The position numbers were made by a program, and so were the translations under genes. The notes below the pieces were generated by a model that was not told the origin of the DNA, ran no database searches, and saw nothing but the letters and a program-made list of their open reading frames with translations. Of a stretch of 64,000 bases of DNA, positions 27,594 through 35,896 are shown piece after piece; the stretch's first letter is position 1, and each line of letters begins with the position of its first letter. This stretch comes from Halanaerobium congolense (GTDB taxonomy: Bacteria; Bacillota; Halanaerobiia; Halanaerobiales; Halanaerobiaceae): positions 1 to 64,000 of the forward strand of contig NZ_SOEF01000007.1 in the NCBI RefSeq assembly GCF_004366375.1, given 5' to 3'.

Positions 27594-27950
27594 TTCTATT
27601 AAAAAAAAATAGAAAAAGATATAAACTTAAGACAGTTTCTATTTTTAGATGCAGCTGTTTTTTTGTTATTGATAAACTAACAGCCGATATTTTTACTAAT
27701 TGAAAGTTGACCCTGATAAGCAAAAAATAATATTAATTTAATTAATCCACCTTAGTCCTTTTTATGAAAGGATTTATTTGATATAATTAAGTTAAGAAAT
27801 CAGAGAAAGGATGAAACTAAATCTAAACCCCAAAAGCTTTTAGAAGATGCAAAGATTCTTTATAATATAGCTTTTCTGGTTCAAAACTTTAATTATTTTT
27901 TAATTAAAGTTATTTATTTAGGCTTTTTGGGACCAAACCAACTAAAATAA
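27594..27950. other. Gap with weak terminator and aldolase promoter region
   Basis: AAAATAGAAA (27606-27615) can pair with TTTCTATTTT (27636-27645), a weak terminator for the HD-GYP gene, with a T-run at about 27658-27664. A TATAAT-type box lies near 27781-27786 and another near 27861. A ten-codon open frame starting at 27811 with AAAGG upstream is probably chance. The inverted repeat at 27885-27911 is listed separately. Confidence 0.5.
27885..27911. promoter_or_regulatory. Perfect 11-bp inverted repeat in the aldolase leader
   Basis: AACTTTAATTA and TAATTAAAGTT are exact mirror images around a TTTTT loop, about 55 bp before the aldolase start and downstream of the TATAAT boxes. It could be an operator or a leader RNA hairpin. 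It is followed by no T-run that would make it a standard terminator. Confidence 0.5.
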
Positions 27951-27965
27951 ATGGAGGAGAAAATA

Positions 27966-28850
27966 ATGGACAAAAAGCAAATTGATTTAATGAAAAATGG
28001 CAGAGGTTTTATTGCGGCAATGGATCAGAGCGGTGGTAGTACCCCAGGAGCTTTAGCAGATTATGGTATTAAAGAGACTGAATATGAAACTAAAGCAGAA
28101 ATGTTTGAGCTTGTTCAGGCAATGAGGACCAGGGTCATCACAAGTCCTTCTTTTAGTTCAGATTATATTTTAGGGGCAATCTTATTCAAACATACCATGA
28201 ATAACAAAATGGAGGGCAAATATACTGCTGAATATCTCTGGCAGGAAAAAGGAATACTGCCGATACTTAAAGTTGATCAGGGTACAGAAGAAAAAGAAAA
28301 TGGAGTTCAGCTGATGAAGCCAATGACTGAACTGGATAATCTGCTCGAGGAAGCAAAGAAGCATAATATTTTTGGAACTAAAATGAGATCTGTGATTCAT
28401 AGTGCAAATCCCAAAGGAATTAAAGAAATTGCAGCACAGCAGTTTGAATATGGTAAAAAGATCTATGAAGCCGGATTTATCCCAATTTTAGAACCAGAAG
28501 TAAATATAGAAAGTGATGATAAGCTTGAATCTGAGAAAATTTTAAAAGAGGAAATCTTAAAGCTGCTTGAAACCTTAGATTATGAGCAGTATATATTCAA
28601 ACTTTCAATTCCAAGTCAGCCAGATTTTTATAAGGAAATTATTGAACATCCAAATGTAGTTAGGTTGGTAGCTTTATCTGGTGGTTATAGTCAGAAGGAA
28701 GCTGTAGATAAGCTTTCTAAAAATCATAATATGATTGCAAGTTTTTCCAGAGCTCTACTTCAGGACCTGAAAGTTGATCAGTCAGACGAAAAATTTAATC
28801 AGGTGCTTAAAGATGCAGTATCTAAAATCTATCAGGCTTCAATAACTTAA
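27966..28850 (+). CDS. fda: Class I fructose-bisphosphate aldolase
   Basis: A 294-residue class I (Schiff-base) aldolase of the Staphylococcus/Lactobacillus Fda type, splitting fructose 1,6-bisphosphate into two trioses. Conserved blocks: KNGRGFIAAMDQSGGSTPGAL, MRTRVITSPSFSSDYILGAIL, EGKYTAEYLW, GVQLMKPMTELDNLL, IFGTKMRSVI, IPILEPEVNI, the lysine-bearing FKLSIPSQPDFYK, VVRLVALSGGYSQKEA and IASFSRALLQDL. The ATG at 27966 is preferred over 27951, because GGAGGAG lies between them. It is a single-gene unit ending at a GAAA-loop hairpin. A shrunken copy of part of this gene is at 30589-30653. Confidence 0.95.
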   Translation: MDKKQIDLMKNGRGFIAAMDQSGGSTPGALADYGIKETEYETKAEMFELVQAMRTRVITSPSFSSDYILGAILFKHTMNNKMEGKYTAEYLWQEKGILPILKVDQGTEEKENGVQLMKPMTELDNLLEEAKKHNIFGTKMRSVIHSANPKGIKEIAAQQFEYGKKIYEAGFIPILEPEVNIESDDKLESEKILKEEILKLLETLDYEQYIFKLSIPSQPDFYKEIIEHPNVVRLVALSGGYSQKEAVDKLSKNHNMIASFSRALLQDLKVDQSDEKFNQVLKDAVSKIYQASIT

Positions 28851-28898
28851 GCGGAGTTTAAAAACGCTTGTTTGCGACATAAAGCTGATAAAAAATAA

Positions 28899-28914
28899 CG
28901 CCGGGAAACCGGCG
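28899..28914. terminator. CGCCGG-GAAA-CCGGCG hairpin
   Basis: A perfect 6-bp GC stem closed by a GAAA tetraloop stands out in AT-rich DNA between the convergent aldolase and SWIM genes. Flanking A and T tracts would let it terminate from both sides. Confidence 0.75.
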
Positions 28915-28979
28915 ATTTAAATTTGTCTAATCTTCATATTTCAATTCTATTTATTTTATTAGAAAGTTTCTTTCCTAAT

Positions 28980-30476
28980 TTAGAAAATTTTTTTAAATTC
29001 TTCTTGAAGTGCTGGATGACGAGGATATTTTTCAAGAATATTTTGGATATAATCTTCCCATTTTGATGAAGATTTTAGAATTTTTGTATATATTTCTTTT
29101 ATAATTAAAGCAATTTGGGCACCGCTTTGGTAACTAGAACGGTTTTTGTTATTTATATAACCTTGTACTTTCTGACTATAGTAATCTATCATTTCGTGTG
29201 GGAATTTATTGATTAGTAATTCACTGAAATTATCAGGATATATTTTGTTGGCCATTACTAATTTTAGTATTTCTTCGTAATTTTTTTGAGATTCATATAT
29301 TAAAGCAAGCTCATTATTATATCTGGAATATTTACTTTCTTTTAAATAACTTATTAAATCATTTTTTATCTGTTTTTTATCATCTTTTTTGCAGTTATCC
29401 AAAACAGATAGATATTTTTCAAATGAGGGGGACTCTTTATATTCTTTGATTAGATATTCCAGAGTTTTCTGGTAATTATTTTGTTTCTGATAATATTTTT
29501 TCAGGAAAGTAATATTATCTATAATGCGTCCTTCTCCCTCTTTTTCACCTTTTAAGGCAATTTGAACTGCTTTTTCTTCCTGGTCAATATCTTGATAATA
29601 GCAAGCTAACTTATAATAATCCATTCCATATTTAAGTTGTTTTTTTCTGAGTTTTAAATATTTTTCTTCATTATGTAATTTATTCAAATATATTTTCATT
29701 ATTAATTCCTGATCATATCTACTACCAGATTTTTTTAGATGCTGAATTATTAATTCCCAGTCATCTTTGTTCCGGGCTGTACTATATACAATATCAAGGG
29801 TCGGGTCATCTAAGCCAGAATTACCTATTAAATATTCTCCCATAAATTCATTGATAATTTCATGTCGTAAAGAAGAAGGGATATCTAATTTGTTAATTAA
29901 TTTCTCCATTTCATTAATAAACTCAAAAAAATTATTTTCTTCGTTGATAGGACCTCCACCATATTGATTGAACTCCATTAGAATAGCAAATGCCTGGTTT
30001 TTTAAACTTTTAAGCTTTTCAAGGTATAATTCATTACTCATTTTACCCTTATCCTGAATAAAATTTAAAACTTTAGATTTAGAATTATCATTTTCATAAA
30101 CAAATTCACCAAGCAGTTCTGTTAGCTCTTCTCTAGTTAAAGACTTAAAAAGCCGATCCAGTTCATTTTTTAATTTGGCTTTTTCTTTTTTAACTTTCCG
30201 GAAAGCTTCTTTATCATTGCACCAGTATAACCCAAGGGCAACCAGGTGCTTGCAAATTCCACCCCAATCATAAGGACAGCTGCAGTGATTACTGGAAGGA
30301 TCATCAATATTCATTTCAACATCATATAAAGAAAAACTGCTTCCTGATACTTCAGCTTTAATAGTGTTTCCGTCAATAAGTGGATTATTAACTAGATTCA
30401 TTTGGTAATAGTTTATTCCTTTTTGAAAAGACTGCTCTGCTGCCATTTTTTCTAAATCTTCTATCGAAAGACTCAT
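28980..30476 (-). CDS. SWIM zinc-finger protein with helical repeats
   Basis: About 498 residues. The N-terminal SWIM finger has C65, C67, C75 and H77 (CSCPYDWGGICKH), in the CxCxnCxH form. The remaining 400 residues are helical and contain TPR-like pairs (YYKLACYYQDIDQEEKAVQIA, NELALIYESQKNYEEILKLV). SWIM domains bind DNA or protein; some occur beside SNF2 helicases, but none is nearby. The ATG at 30476 follows GAGGTG; the GTG nine bases upstream lies inside that site. Function unknown. Confidence 0.85.
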   Translation of the reverse strand: MSLSIEDLEKMAAEQSFQKGINYYQMNLVNNPLIDGNTIKAEVSGSSFSLYDVEMNIDDPSSNHCSCPYDWGGICKHLVALGLYWCNDKEAFRKVKKEKAKLKNELDRLFKSLTREELTELLGEFVYENDNSKSKVLNFIQDKGKMSNELYLEKLKSLKNQAFAILMEFNQYGGGPINEENNFFEFINEMEKLINKLDIPSSLRHEIINEFMGEYLIGNSGLDDPTLDIVYSTARNKDDWELIIQHLKKSGSRYDQELIMKIYLNKLHNEEKYLKLRKKQLKYGMDYYKLACYYQDIDQEEKAVQIALKGEKEGEGRIIDNITFLKKYYQKQNNYQKTLEYLIKEYKESPSFEKYLSVLDNCKKDDKKQIKNDLISYLKESKYSRYNNELALIYESQKNYEEILKLVMANKIYPDNFSELLINKFPHEMIDYYSQKVQGYINNKNRSSYQSGAQIALIIKEIYTKILKSSSKWEDYIQNILEKYPRHPALQEEFKKIF

Positions 30477-30588
30477 ATAAATCACCTCTGTTATATTATA
30501 TAAAATTAGATTTATATCAGCAAGTTATATTTTGCTTATCAGTCTGTTTAACTTTCATTTAAGTTGTTGATAATATATAATTGAGTTA

Positions 30589-30653
30589 GGTATTAAAGAG
30601 ATTGAATATCTCTGGCAGAAAAAGGAATACTGTCGATACTTAAAGTTGATCAG
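30589..30653 (+). pseudogene. Shrunken copy of the aldolase gene
   Basis: Sixty-five bases match fda in two pieces. GGTATTAAAGAGATTGAATAT corresponds to 28064-28085, and the following CTCTGGCAG onward, through GATACTTAAAGTTGATCAG, corresponds to 28236-28278. The 150 bp between an 8-bp direct repeat in the parent (CTGAATAT at 28078-28085 and 28228-28235) are missing. A few substitutions and one lost base follow. It is non-functional and sits in the leader of the next gene. Confidence 0.85.
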
Positions 30654-30723
30654 CAAGAGATAAAGTCTGAGCTTGAACGTTATTTTTAATATATCAAAAA
30701 AATAATTTGGAGGGTTAATTTTT

Positions 30724-31374
30724 ATGAAAGGCAAATGCAAAATTTGTGCAAATGAATATACTCAATCAGGAATGTCCAGACACTTAAAATTATGTCTAAA
30801 TAAGAATTATGAAAAGATAATTGAAGAAGGTCAGTCTCAGGAAATCAAATATTATCATATTTATGTCAAGGGTACAAATTGGTCAGACTACTGGCTGCAG
30901 CTGCAGGTTAAAGCAGACGCTAAGTTAAGTGATTTTGACAAGTTTTTGCGTGATATCTGGCTCGAATGCTGTAATCATCTGAGTGAATTTGAAATTAATG
31001 AGCAGCACTTTACATTCAGTGGACTTAATATGAATCATAAAATCAAAGATGTTTTAAGAGAAAAAACTAAATTTTCATATATCTATGATTTTGGTTCTTA
31101 TACTAAATTGGATTTGAATGTAGTTAATGTATTTAAAGCAGAGGAAAGAGAAGAAAAGATCAGTGTTCTGGCAAGGAATCACCAGCCTGAGATTAAGTGC
31201 AGTCACTGTGATAATCTTGCTGAATTTGTCTGTTCAAGTTGTTATAATGGTGGTTGGTACTGCAGTGACTGTCTTGATAAACATGAAGAAAATGACTGTA
31301 TGAGAGGAACTGATAATCTACTGCCGGTTGTTAATTCTCCCCGAGTTGGAGTCTGTGCTTATTCTGGAAGTTAA
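30724..31374 (+). CDS. pRiA4b ORF-3-like protein with zinc-finger ends
   Basis: 216 residues. The centre (about 40-145) matches the pRiA4b ORF-3 / IS1096 passenger family: YYHIYVKGTNWSDYWLQLQV, LSDFDKFLRDIWLECCNHLSEF, FSYIYDFGSYTKLDLNV. The N-terminus is a C2HC finger (C5, C8, H20, C24), and the C-terminus has further zinc ligands (CSHC, CSSC, CSDC, HEENDC). Family members are widespread with unknown function; nucleic-acid binding is suggested here by the fingers. GGAGGG lies before the ATG. It opens a row of three rightward genes. Confidence 0.8.
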   Translation: MKGKCKICANEYTQSGMSRHLKLCLNKNYEKIIEEGQSQEIKYYHIYVKGTNWSDYWLQLQVKADAKLSDFDKFLRDIWLECCNHLSEFEINEQHFTFSGLNMNHKIKDVLREKTKFSYIYDFGSYTKLDLNVVNVFKAEEREEKISVLARNHQPEIKCSHCDNLAEFVCSSCYNGGWYCSDCLDKHEENDCMRGTDNLLPVVNSPRVGVCAYSGS

Positions 31375-31497
31375 ATATTATTTCTCAAGGATTTTGCAAA
31401 GGAGTTAAAAAAGATAGCTAGAGAAATCTTCAAAAAATATAACAGCTATAACATGGAAAATCATTTTGATTATTTTCAAGAATAGAGGTGTTAAAAA

Positions 31498-31965
31498 ATG
31501 AAACTTAAAGTTGATTTAGAGGATGTATTAGAAGCTTTAGAACTTAGAACCAGAGAGAGCAATTATTTTTATTATAAAAAAACTGGTGAAGTTTTCATGA
31601 TAATGGATGATGAATTAAGAGCTGGAGAGGAAGATCCTGACCTTGATAAATTTCCAGAATGGCAGCGGGAGAATATTAAGGCTGCAGTTGATATTATCTC
31701 AACTGATGACTATATAAGACTTCCGGATGACTATGAAATTGATGACTATAGTATTATGGAAGATTTTTGCTATTCAATCGAAGATGAAGAACTAAGAGAG
31801 GAACTTCTTTATGCTATTCGAGGAAATGGTGCCTTTAGAATGTTTAAAGATAAGATTTATCAGTATGATATAGAAGATCAGTGGTATGATTATAAAGATC
31901 AGAGATATAAGGATATAGCAATTGAGTGGTGTGAAGAAAATAATATTGAGTTTCGAGAAAATTAA
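31498..31965 (+). CDS. UPF0158 family protein
   Basis: 155 residues, strongly acidic. Features of UPF0158 are visible: KVDLEDVLEALELR, YYKKTGEVFMIMDDE, RLPDDYEIDDYSIMEDFCYS, NGAFRMFKDKIYQYDIEDQW and a closing DIAIEWCEENNIEF. The function of the family is unknown. GAGGTG precedes the ATG. It lies 124 bp after the pRiA4b-like gene and only 21 bp before the DUF2357 gene, so it is probably co-transcribed with the latter. Confidence 0.85.
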   Translation: MKLKVDLEDVLEALELRTRESNYFYYKKTGEVFMIMDDELRAGEEDPDLDKFPEWQRENIKAAVDIISTDDYIRLPDDYEIDDYSIMEDFCYSIEDEELREELLYAIRGNGAFRMFKDKIYQYDIEDQWYDYKDQRYKDIAIEWCEENNIEFREN

Positions 31966-31986
31966 TTATGATATTAAGGTGATAAA

Positions 31987-34455
31987 ATGGCTGCTAAAAA
32001 GATAGATTTGATCACAGTTAAAAATGATAAACTTTCTTTAAACATCAAGGGTAAACCTCTGCATCCTGATCACGAAAAAGAATTTCCGGAGGCAAATAAA
32101 GCTCAGGCTGTCTGCAGCTTCAGCTCAACTTTAAAAGAGAACTTTGATTTTAAATATCACGATCCAGAAATAGATCAGCTCAAGTTGAGCCCTTATAATT
32201 CTATTAAAAGCTATCCCCTCTTTTTTGAATATCAAAACTATGATTTTTATCTGGAAGCCGAAATGCCGATTGAGATCTACCATCCCAATCGCGAGATCAG
32301 AGAATCTCTGTCACATCCTAATGATAATCCCAATGTGCTTTACGGCAGCATCAACTTCGGCAGTGATATCGGTTATTCTGAGTTTGAAATTCGCAGTAAC
32401 TCTCAGGTGGTTTTAACTTTCAAACTGGAAGTTTTTCCGAGTAAAATTGACTACCAAAAGGACTACAGTCAGCTTTTAGAGGAAGTCAATAAGGAAGTAT
32501 ATAATTTGGCTTATGATTTTTTGAGAAAGACCTACCAGCAGATGAAAATTTCCGAAAAGCAGAATATCACCGAAGCTGAATTTTTTGTAATTATTGAAAA
32601 TATTTTTGAAGATTTATTTAAAGCACTTAAAAGAGTAGAAGAGTCACCACACCACAGGATTATTCGAAAGCGTAATGTTAGGCCTGCCGCGAGAGTCAAA
32701 AAAGTGGGTCGACAAAGCCTCAAGTGGTTGAATAAAAACAGCCGCCATTATGACCAGGAGCTCAAGCTGCCGGAAAAGATGCTGGCAGTTGAGAAAAAGC
32801 TGAGCTATGATAATTTTGAAAATAAGTTTATCAAATGGAGTTTCTCAGAGCTGATCAAAAGGCTTAAACATTTTAAAGTAAATTACCGCAGTTCCAAGCT
32901 TAATCCGGATCAGGATTTGATTGCTGAAATCGATAAGATGATCAGAAAGCTTAAATTAAAACTCAAGCATTCATTCTTGGCTGAGGTGGGTGAGCTGCAG
33001 AAGATTGATTCGATTTCTTTGGTGCTGCAGATGGCCCCCGGCTACAAGGAATTATATAAATATTACCTGATGCTTTTAAAGGGGCTTTCTCTGAATGGCT
33101 ATATCTTCAGGCTTTCAATTAAGGAACTCTGGCAGCTATATGAATACTGGACTTTTCTTAAATTAAATAGTCTGCTCCAGGATAAATATAGGATGGTTAA
33201 AAACAACATCATTGAGCTGGATTACAGCGGCATCAATGTTACCCTTTCTCAAGGAGCTTCGGCAGAGGTCGAATATCAGAATCCAATCACCGGGGAGAAC
33301 TTTACTTTAAGCTATAACAGAGCAAGCGGAGATTCTATTACCACCAATCAGAAGCCGGATAATATTCTTTCACTCAGCAAAAATGATTCTGACAATCAGT
33401 ATAAGTTCATTTTTGATGCTAAATACAGGCTCAATAATGCAGAAGAAGGTACAGGATATGGCAAAAGGTACAATGGTATTCCTGGCCCGGAAGAATCAGA
33501 TATCAATACCATGCACCGCTACCGGGATGCAGTAGCCGCAGAAATGGGAGAAGACTACCGGCGGACAATGGTTGGGGCCTATGTGCTCTTTCCCTACCAC
33601 GATCAGGAAAAGTTTAAAGAACACAAATTCTACCAGAGCATTGTTCAGGTCAATATTGGAGCCTTTCCCTTTTTACCCGGCAGCACAGAACTGCTAGCTG
33701 ACTTTTTAGAAAATATAATTGACGAATCAGCTCAGAGCAATTTTGAGCGCAACCTGCTGCCGGCTGCTGCGGATGAATTCAGACCTGAGCCTGAATTTAA
33801 GGTTGATCTGCTGCTCGGATCACTGCGCAGCAAAAAGCAGCTGAAGTATCTGCTTGACAATAAACTCTATTATCTACCGCTGCAGCAGTCAGTATTAAAC
33901 TATAATTTAGAGTACATAGCTATTTTTCAGAGTAAAGCAAAGTTTGGCAGAGAGAGTGGAGTCCGCTATTACGGCAAAATTAAGAATAAAAAAATAATCA
34001 AAAGAGAAGAAATTGATTTTCCTTCCAACAGCAAAAATTCTGATCAGGATTATCTGCTTTTTGAAGTTGAAAGCTGGCAGCAGCTCGGTAAAAAAATTAA
34101 AGCAGAGGGTTATGGAGTCAGCGGCAGCCATATTTATTCCAACCTGATGCTGCTCAAAAAAGCAGATACTCTGCCTGAACTTAGCATCCGCTCTCTAAAA
34201 GAGTGGCGGCTCTGGTTGGAGTTGAAGCGGCTCAAGGAAAATATTAAGCTTAAATTTAAGAATAATAATTTAGATCAAAATAAAGAGATTGAAGGTTTTA
34301 AGATTGGAGAAGTAACGATTAAGTTCAAAGAAGATAAACTACTGGCTAAATTAAAAACAAAACGGCTGGAGTTTTCTCAGTCAGATTTTTTGCAAAATCC
34401 AAGAGCCATTTTGAATAAGATTATGGGGCTTTTTGAGGCAGAAGCTGACGATTAG
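31987..34455 (+). CDS. DUF2357 / PD-(D/E)XK (McrC-like) nuclease
   Basis: 822 residues. The first half matches DUF2357, the N-terminal domain family related to McrC. The second half is a PDDEXK_7/DUF524-type nuclease whose catalytic strand is FIFDAKYRL (D477, K479), preceded by YRASGD-type turns. Such proteins are usually encoded beside a McrB-like AAA+ GTPase in type IV restriction or related systems; none adjoins it here, only a McrB-like tail 18 kb away. Codon use looks richer in C/G third positions than its neighbours, hinting at transfer. Alone, its activity is uncertain. Confidence 0.75.
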   Translation: MAAKKIDLITVKNDKLSLNIKGKPLHPDHEKEFPEANKAQAVCSFSSTLKENFDFKYHDPEIDQLKLSPYNSIKSYPLFFEYQNYDFYLEAEMPIEIYHPNREIRESLSHPNDNPNVLYGSINFGSDIGYSEFEIRSNSQVVLTFKLEVFPSKIDYQKDYSQLLEEVNKEVYNLAYDFLRKTYQQMKISEKQNITEAEFFVIIENIFEDLFKALKRVEESPHHRIIRKRNVRPAARVKKVGRQSLKWLNKNSRHYDQELKLPEKMLAVEKKLSYDNFENKFIKWSFSELIKRLKHFKVNYRSSKLNPDQDLIAEIDKMIRKLKLKLKHSFLAEVGELQKIDSISLVLQMAPGYKELYKYYLMLLKGLSLNGYIFRLSIKELWQLYEYWTFLKLNSLLQDKYRMVKNNIIELDYSGINVTLSQGASAEVEYQNPITGENFTLSYNRASGDSITTNQKPDNILSLSKNDSDNQYKFIFDAKYRLNNAEEGTGYGKRYNGIPGPEESDINTMHRYRDAVAAEMGEDYRRTMVGAYVLFPYHDQEKFKEHKFYQSIVQVNIGAFPFLPGSTELLADFLENIIDESAQSNFERNLLPAAADEFRPEPEFKVDLLLGSLRSKKQLKYLLDNKLYYLPLQQSVLNYNLEYIAIFQSKAKFGRESGVRYYGKIKNKKIIKREEIDFPSNSKNSDQDYLLFEVESWQQLGKKIKAEGYGVSGSHIYSNLMLLKKADTLPELSIRSLKEWRLWLELKRLKENIKLKFKNNNLDQNKEIEGFKIGEVTIKFKEDKLLAKLKTKRLEFSQSDFLQNPRAILNKIMGLFEAEADD

Positions 34456-34565
34456 CATCTGCAAAAGGCTATGTCCACAGTGATAACTATTTTGAAAGGA
34501 TTGATATCATGCTGATAATCAAGAATTATATATAATAGAAATTAGCTAATTTAGGAGAATTATAG

Positions 34566-35807
34566 ATGAATATTAAAAAGGATAAAAACATAAAAAAATT
34601 TGGTTTTTATGGACTCTTAAAAAATCTTAAATTCTTTGAGCCATTTCTCTATATATTTTTCTTAAGTCTCGGATTTTCATATTTTCAAATTGGAAGTTTA
34701 ATTTCGATTCGAGAAATCACAAAAAATATTTTAGAAGTACCTTCAGGTATTTTTGCTGATAACTACGGCCGCAAAAAAAGTCTGCAGATATGTTTTGTTT
34801 TCTATATTTTTTCATTCATTCTTTTTTACTACAGCAGTATCTATTTAAGCATTGGTCTGGCAATGGTTTTATTTGGGATCGGAGAAGCTTTTAGAAGTGG
34901 AACTCATAAGGCAATTATCTTTTTATATCTTGACCAAAATAATATTGCAGAAAAAAAGACAGAGGTTTATGGGAGAACAAAATCGTACTCTTTAATCGGC
35001 TCAGCGATTTCTGCAGTAATTGGGGGCTTGATAGTTTTTATTGAATCAAATTACAGATTAATCTTTTTATTTTCCATATTACCTTATATACTGGATTTTA
35101 TTCTAATTTCTACCTATCCTGATTATTTAGATGGAAAAACTACTAATGTTTTGGATTTAAAAGTTTTTCTCCTTTCTGGATTAGAAAGTTTTAAAAAACT
35201 GATGCTTCAGTTGAAGGATTTAAGAAAGGGAATTATAAATTCTGGAGTCTATGATGGATTTTTTAAAATTTTAAAAGATTATCTGCAGCCTGTATTAAAG
35301 CTTGAAATTATTTCACTGCCGCTGCTGCTCAGCTTTGCAAAAGAAAAAAGACTTTCAGTCCTGCTTGGATTATCATATGCAGTTATTTATCTGATTAGTT
35401 CTTATGCGAGCCGCAATGCTTTTAAGATAAAAAATAAATTTAATGAAAGCAGTAAAAGTTTAAATCTAACCTATATCCTAACAGTTTTCATAATTGCCAT
35501 CATTGGTTTAATGATTAACAGCGGTTTTACCTATCTAATTATTATTCTCTTTATAATTTTTTATGTTATTCGAAATTTAAGAAGACCAATAATGCTTGAT
35601 TATATTGCTAATATAATTGAAGAAAAAGAACGAGCAACCATGCTATCAATTGAGTCTCAATTTAGGACTATATTTATTGTTGCTGCCGCTCCGATAATTG
35701 GATATACAGCTGATCTGTTGGGGTTACGAGCAATGTTTTTCTCAGTTTCATTAACTATGATTATTTTAAGAAGCTTATTAAAATTAGTGAGTATAAAAGA
35801 AAATTGA
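34566..35807 (+). CDS. Major facilitator superfamily transporter
   Basis: 413 residues with roughly ten to twelve membrane spans. The MFS loop signature appears as GIFADNYGRKKSLQI between helices 2 and 3, and GLAMVLFGIGEAFRSGTHKA follows, typical of the DHA/efflux-like group. The substrate is unknown. An AGGAG site stands before the ATG. It ends at a bidirectional terminator shared with the OmpA-family gene. Confidence 0.88.
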   Translation: MNIKKDKNIKKFGFYGLLKNLKFFEPFLYIFFLSLGFSYFQIGSLISIREITKNILEVPSGIFADNYGRKKSLQICFVFYIFSFILFYYSSIYLSIGLAMVLFGIGEAFRSGTHKAIIFLYLDQNNIAEKKTEVYGRTKSYSLIGSAISAVIGGLIVFIESNYRLIFLFSILPYILDFILISTYPDYLDGKTTNVLDLKVFLLSGLESFKKLMLQLKDLRKGIINSGVYDGFFKILKDYLQPVLKLEIISLPLLLSFAKEKRLSVLLGLSYAVIYLISSYASRNAFKIKNKFNESSKSLNLTYILTVFIIAIIGLMINSGFTYLIIILFIIFYVIRNLRRPIMLDYIANIIEEKERATMLSIESQFRTIFIVAAAPIIGYTADLLGLRAMFFSVSLTMIILRSLLKLVSIKEN

Positions 35808-35829
35808 GGTTTTTAATTTTGCAAAAAAA

Positions 35830-35861
35830 CCCTACTGAATGAAAATATTATTACAGTAGGG
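35830..35861. terminator. Bidirectional terminator
   Basis: CCCTACTG (35830-35837) pairs with CAGTAGGG (35854-35861) between convergent genes, with an A7 run on the left and a T-run on the right. Confidence 0.88.
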
Positions 35862-35896
35862 ATAAAAGTTTTTTGTTTAATTTTTATTGGATTAAT

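Noticed and set aside
27811-27843. A ten-codon open frame in the aldolase leader that could be a leader peptide
   Set aside because: Its residues show no run of one amino acid, and there are no alternative stems typical of attenuation.
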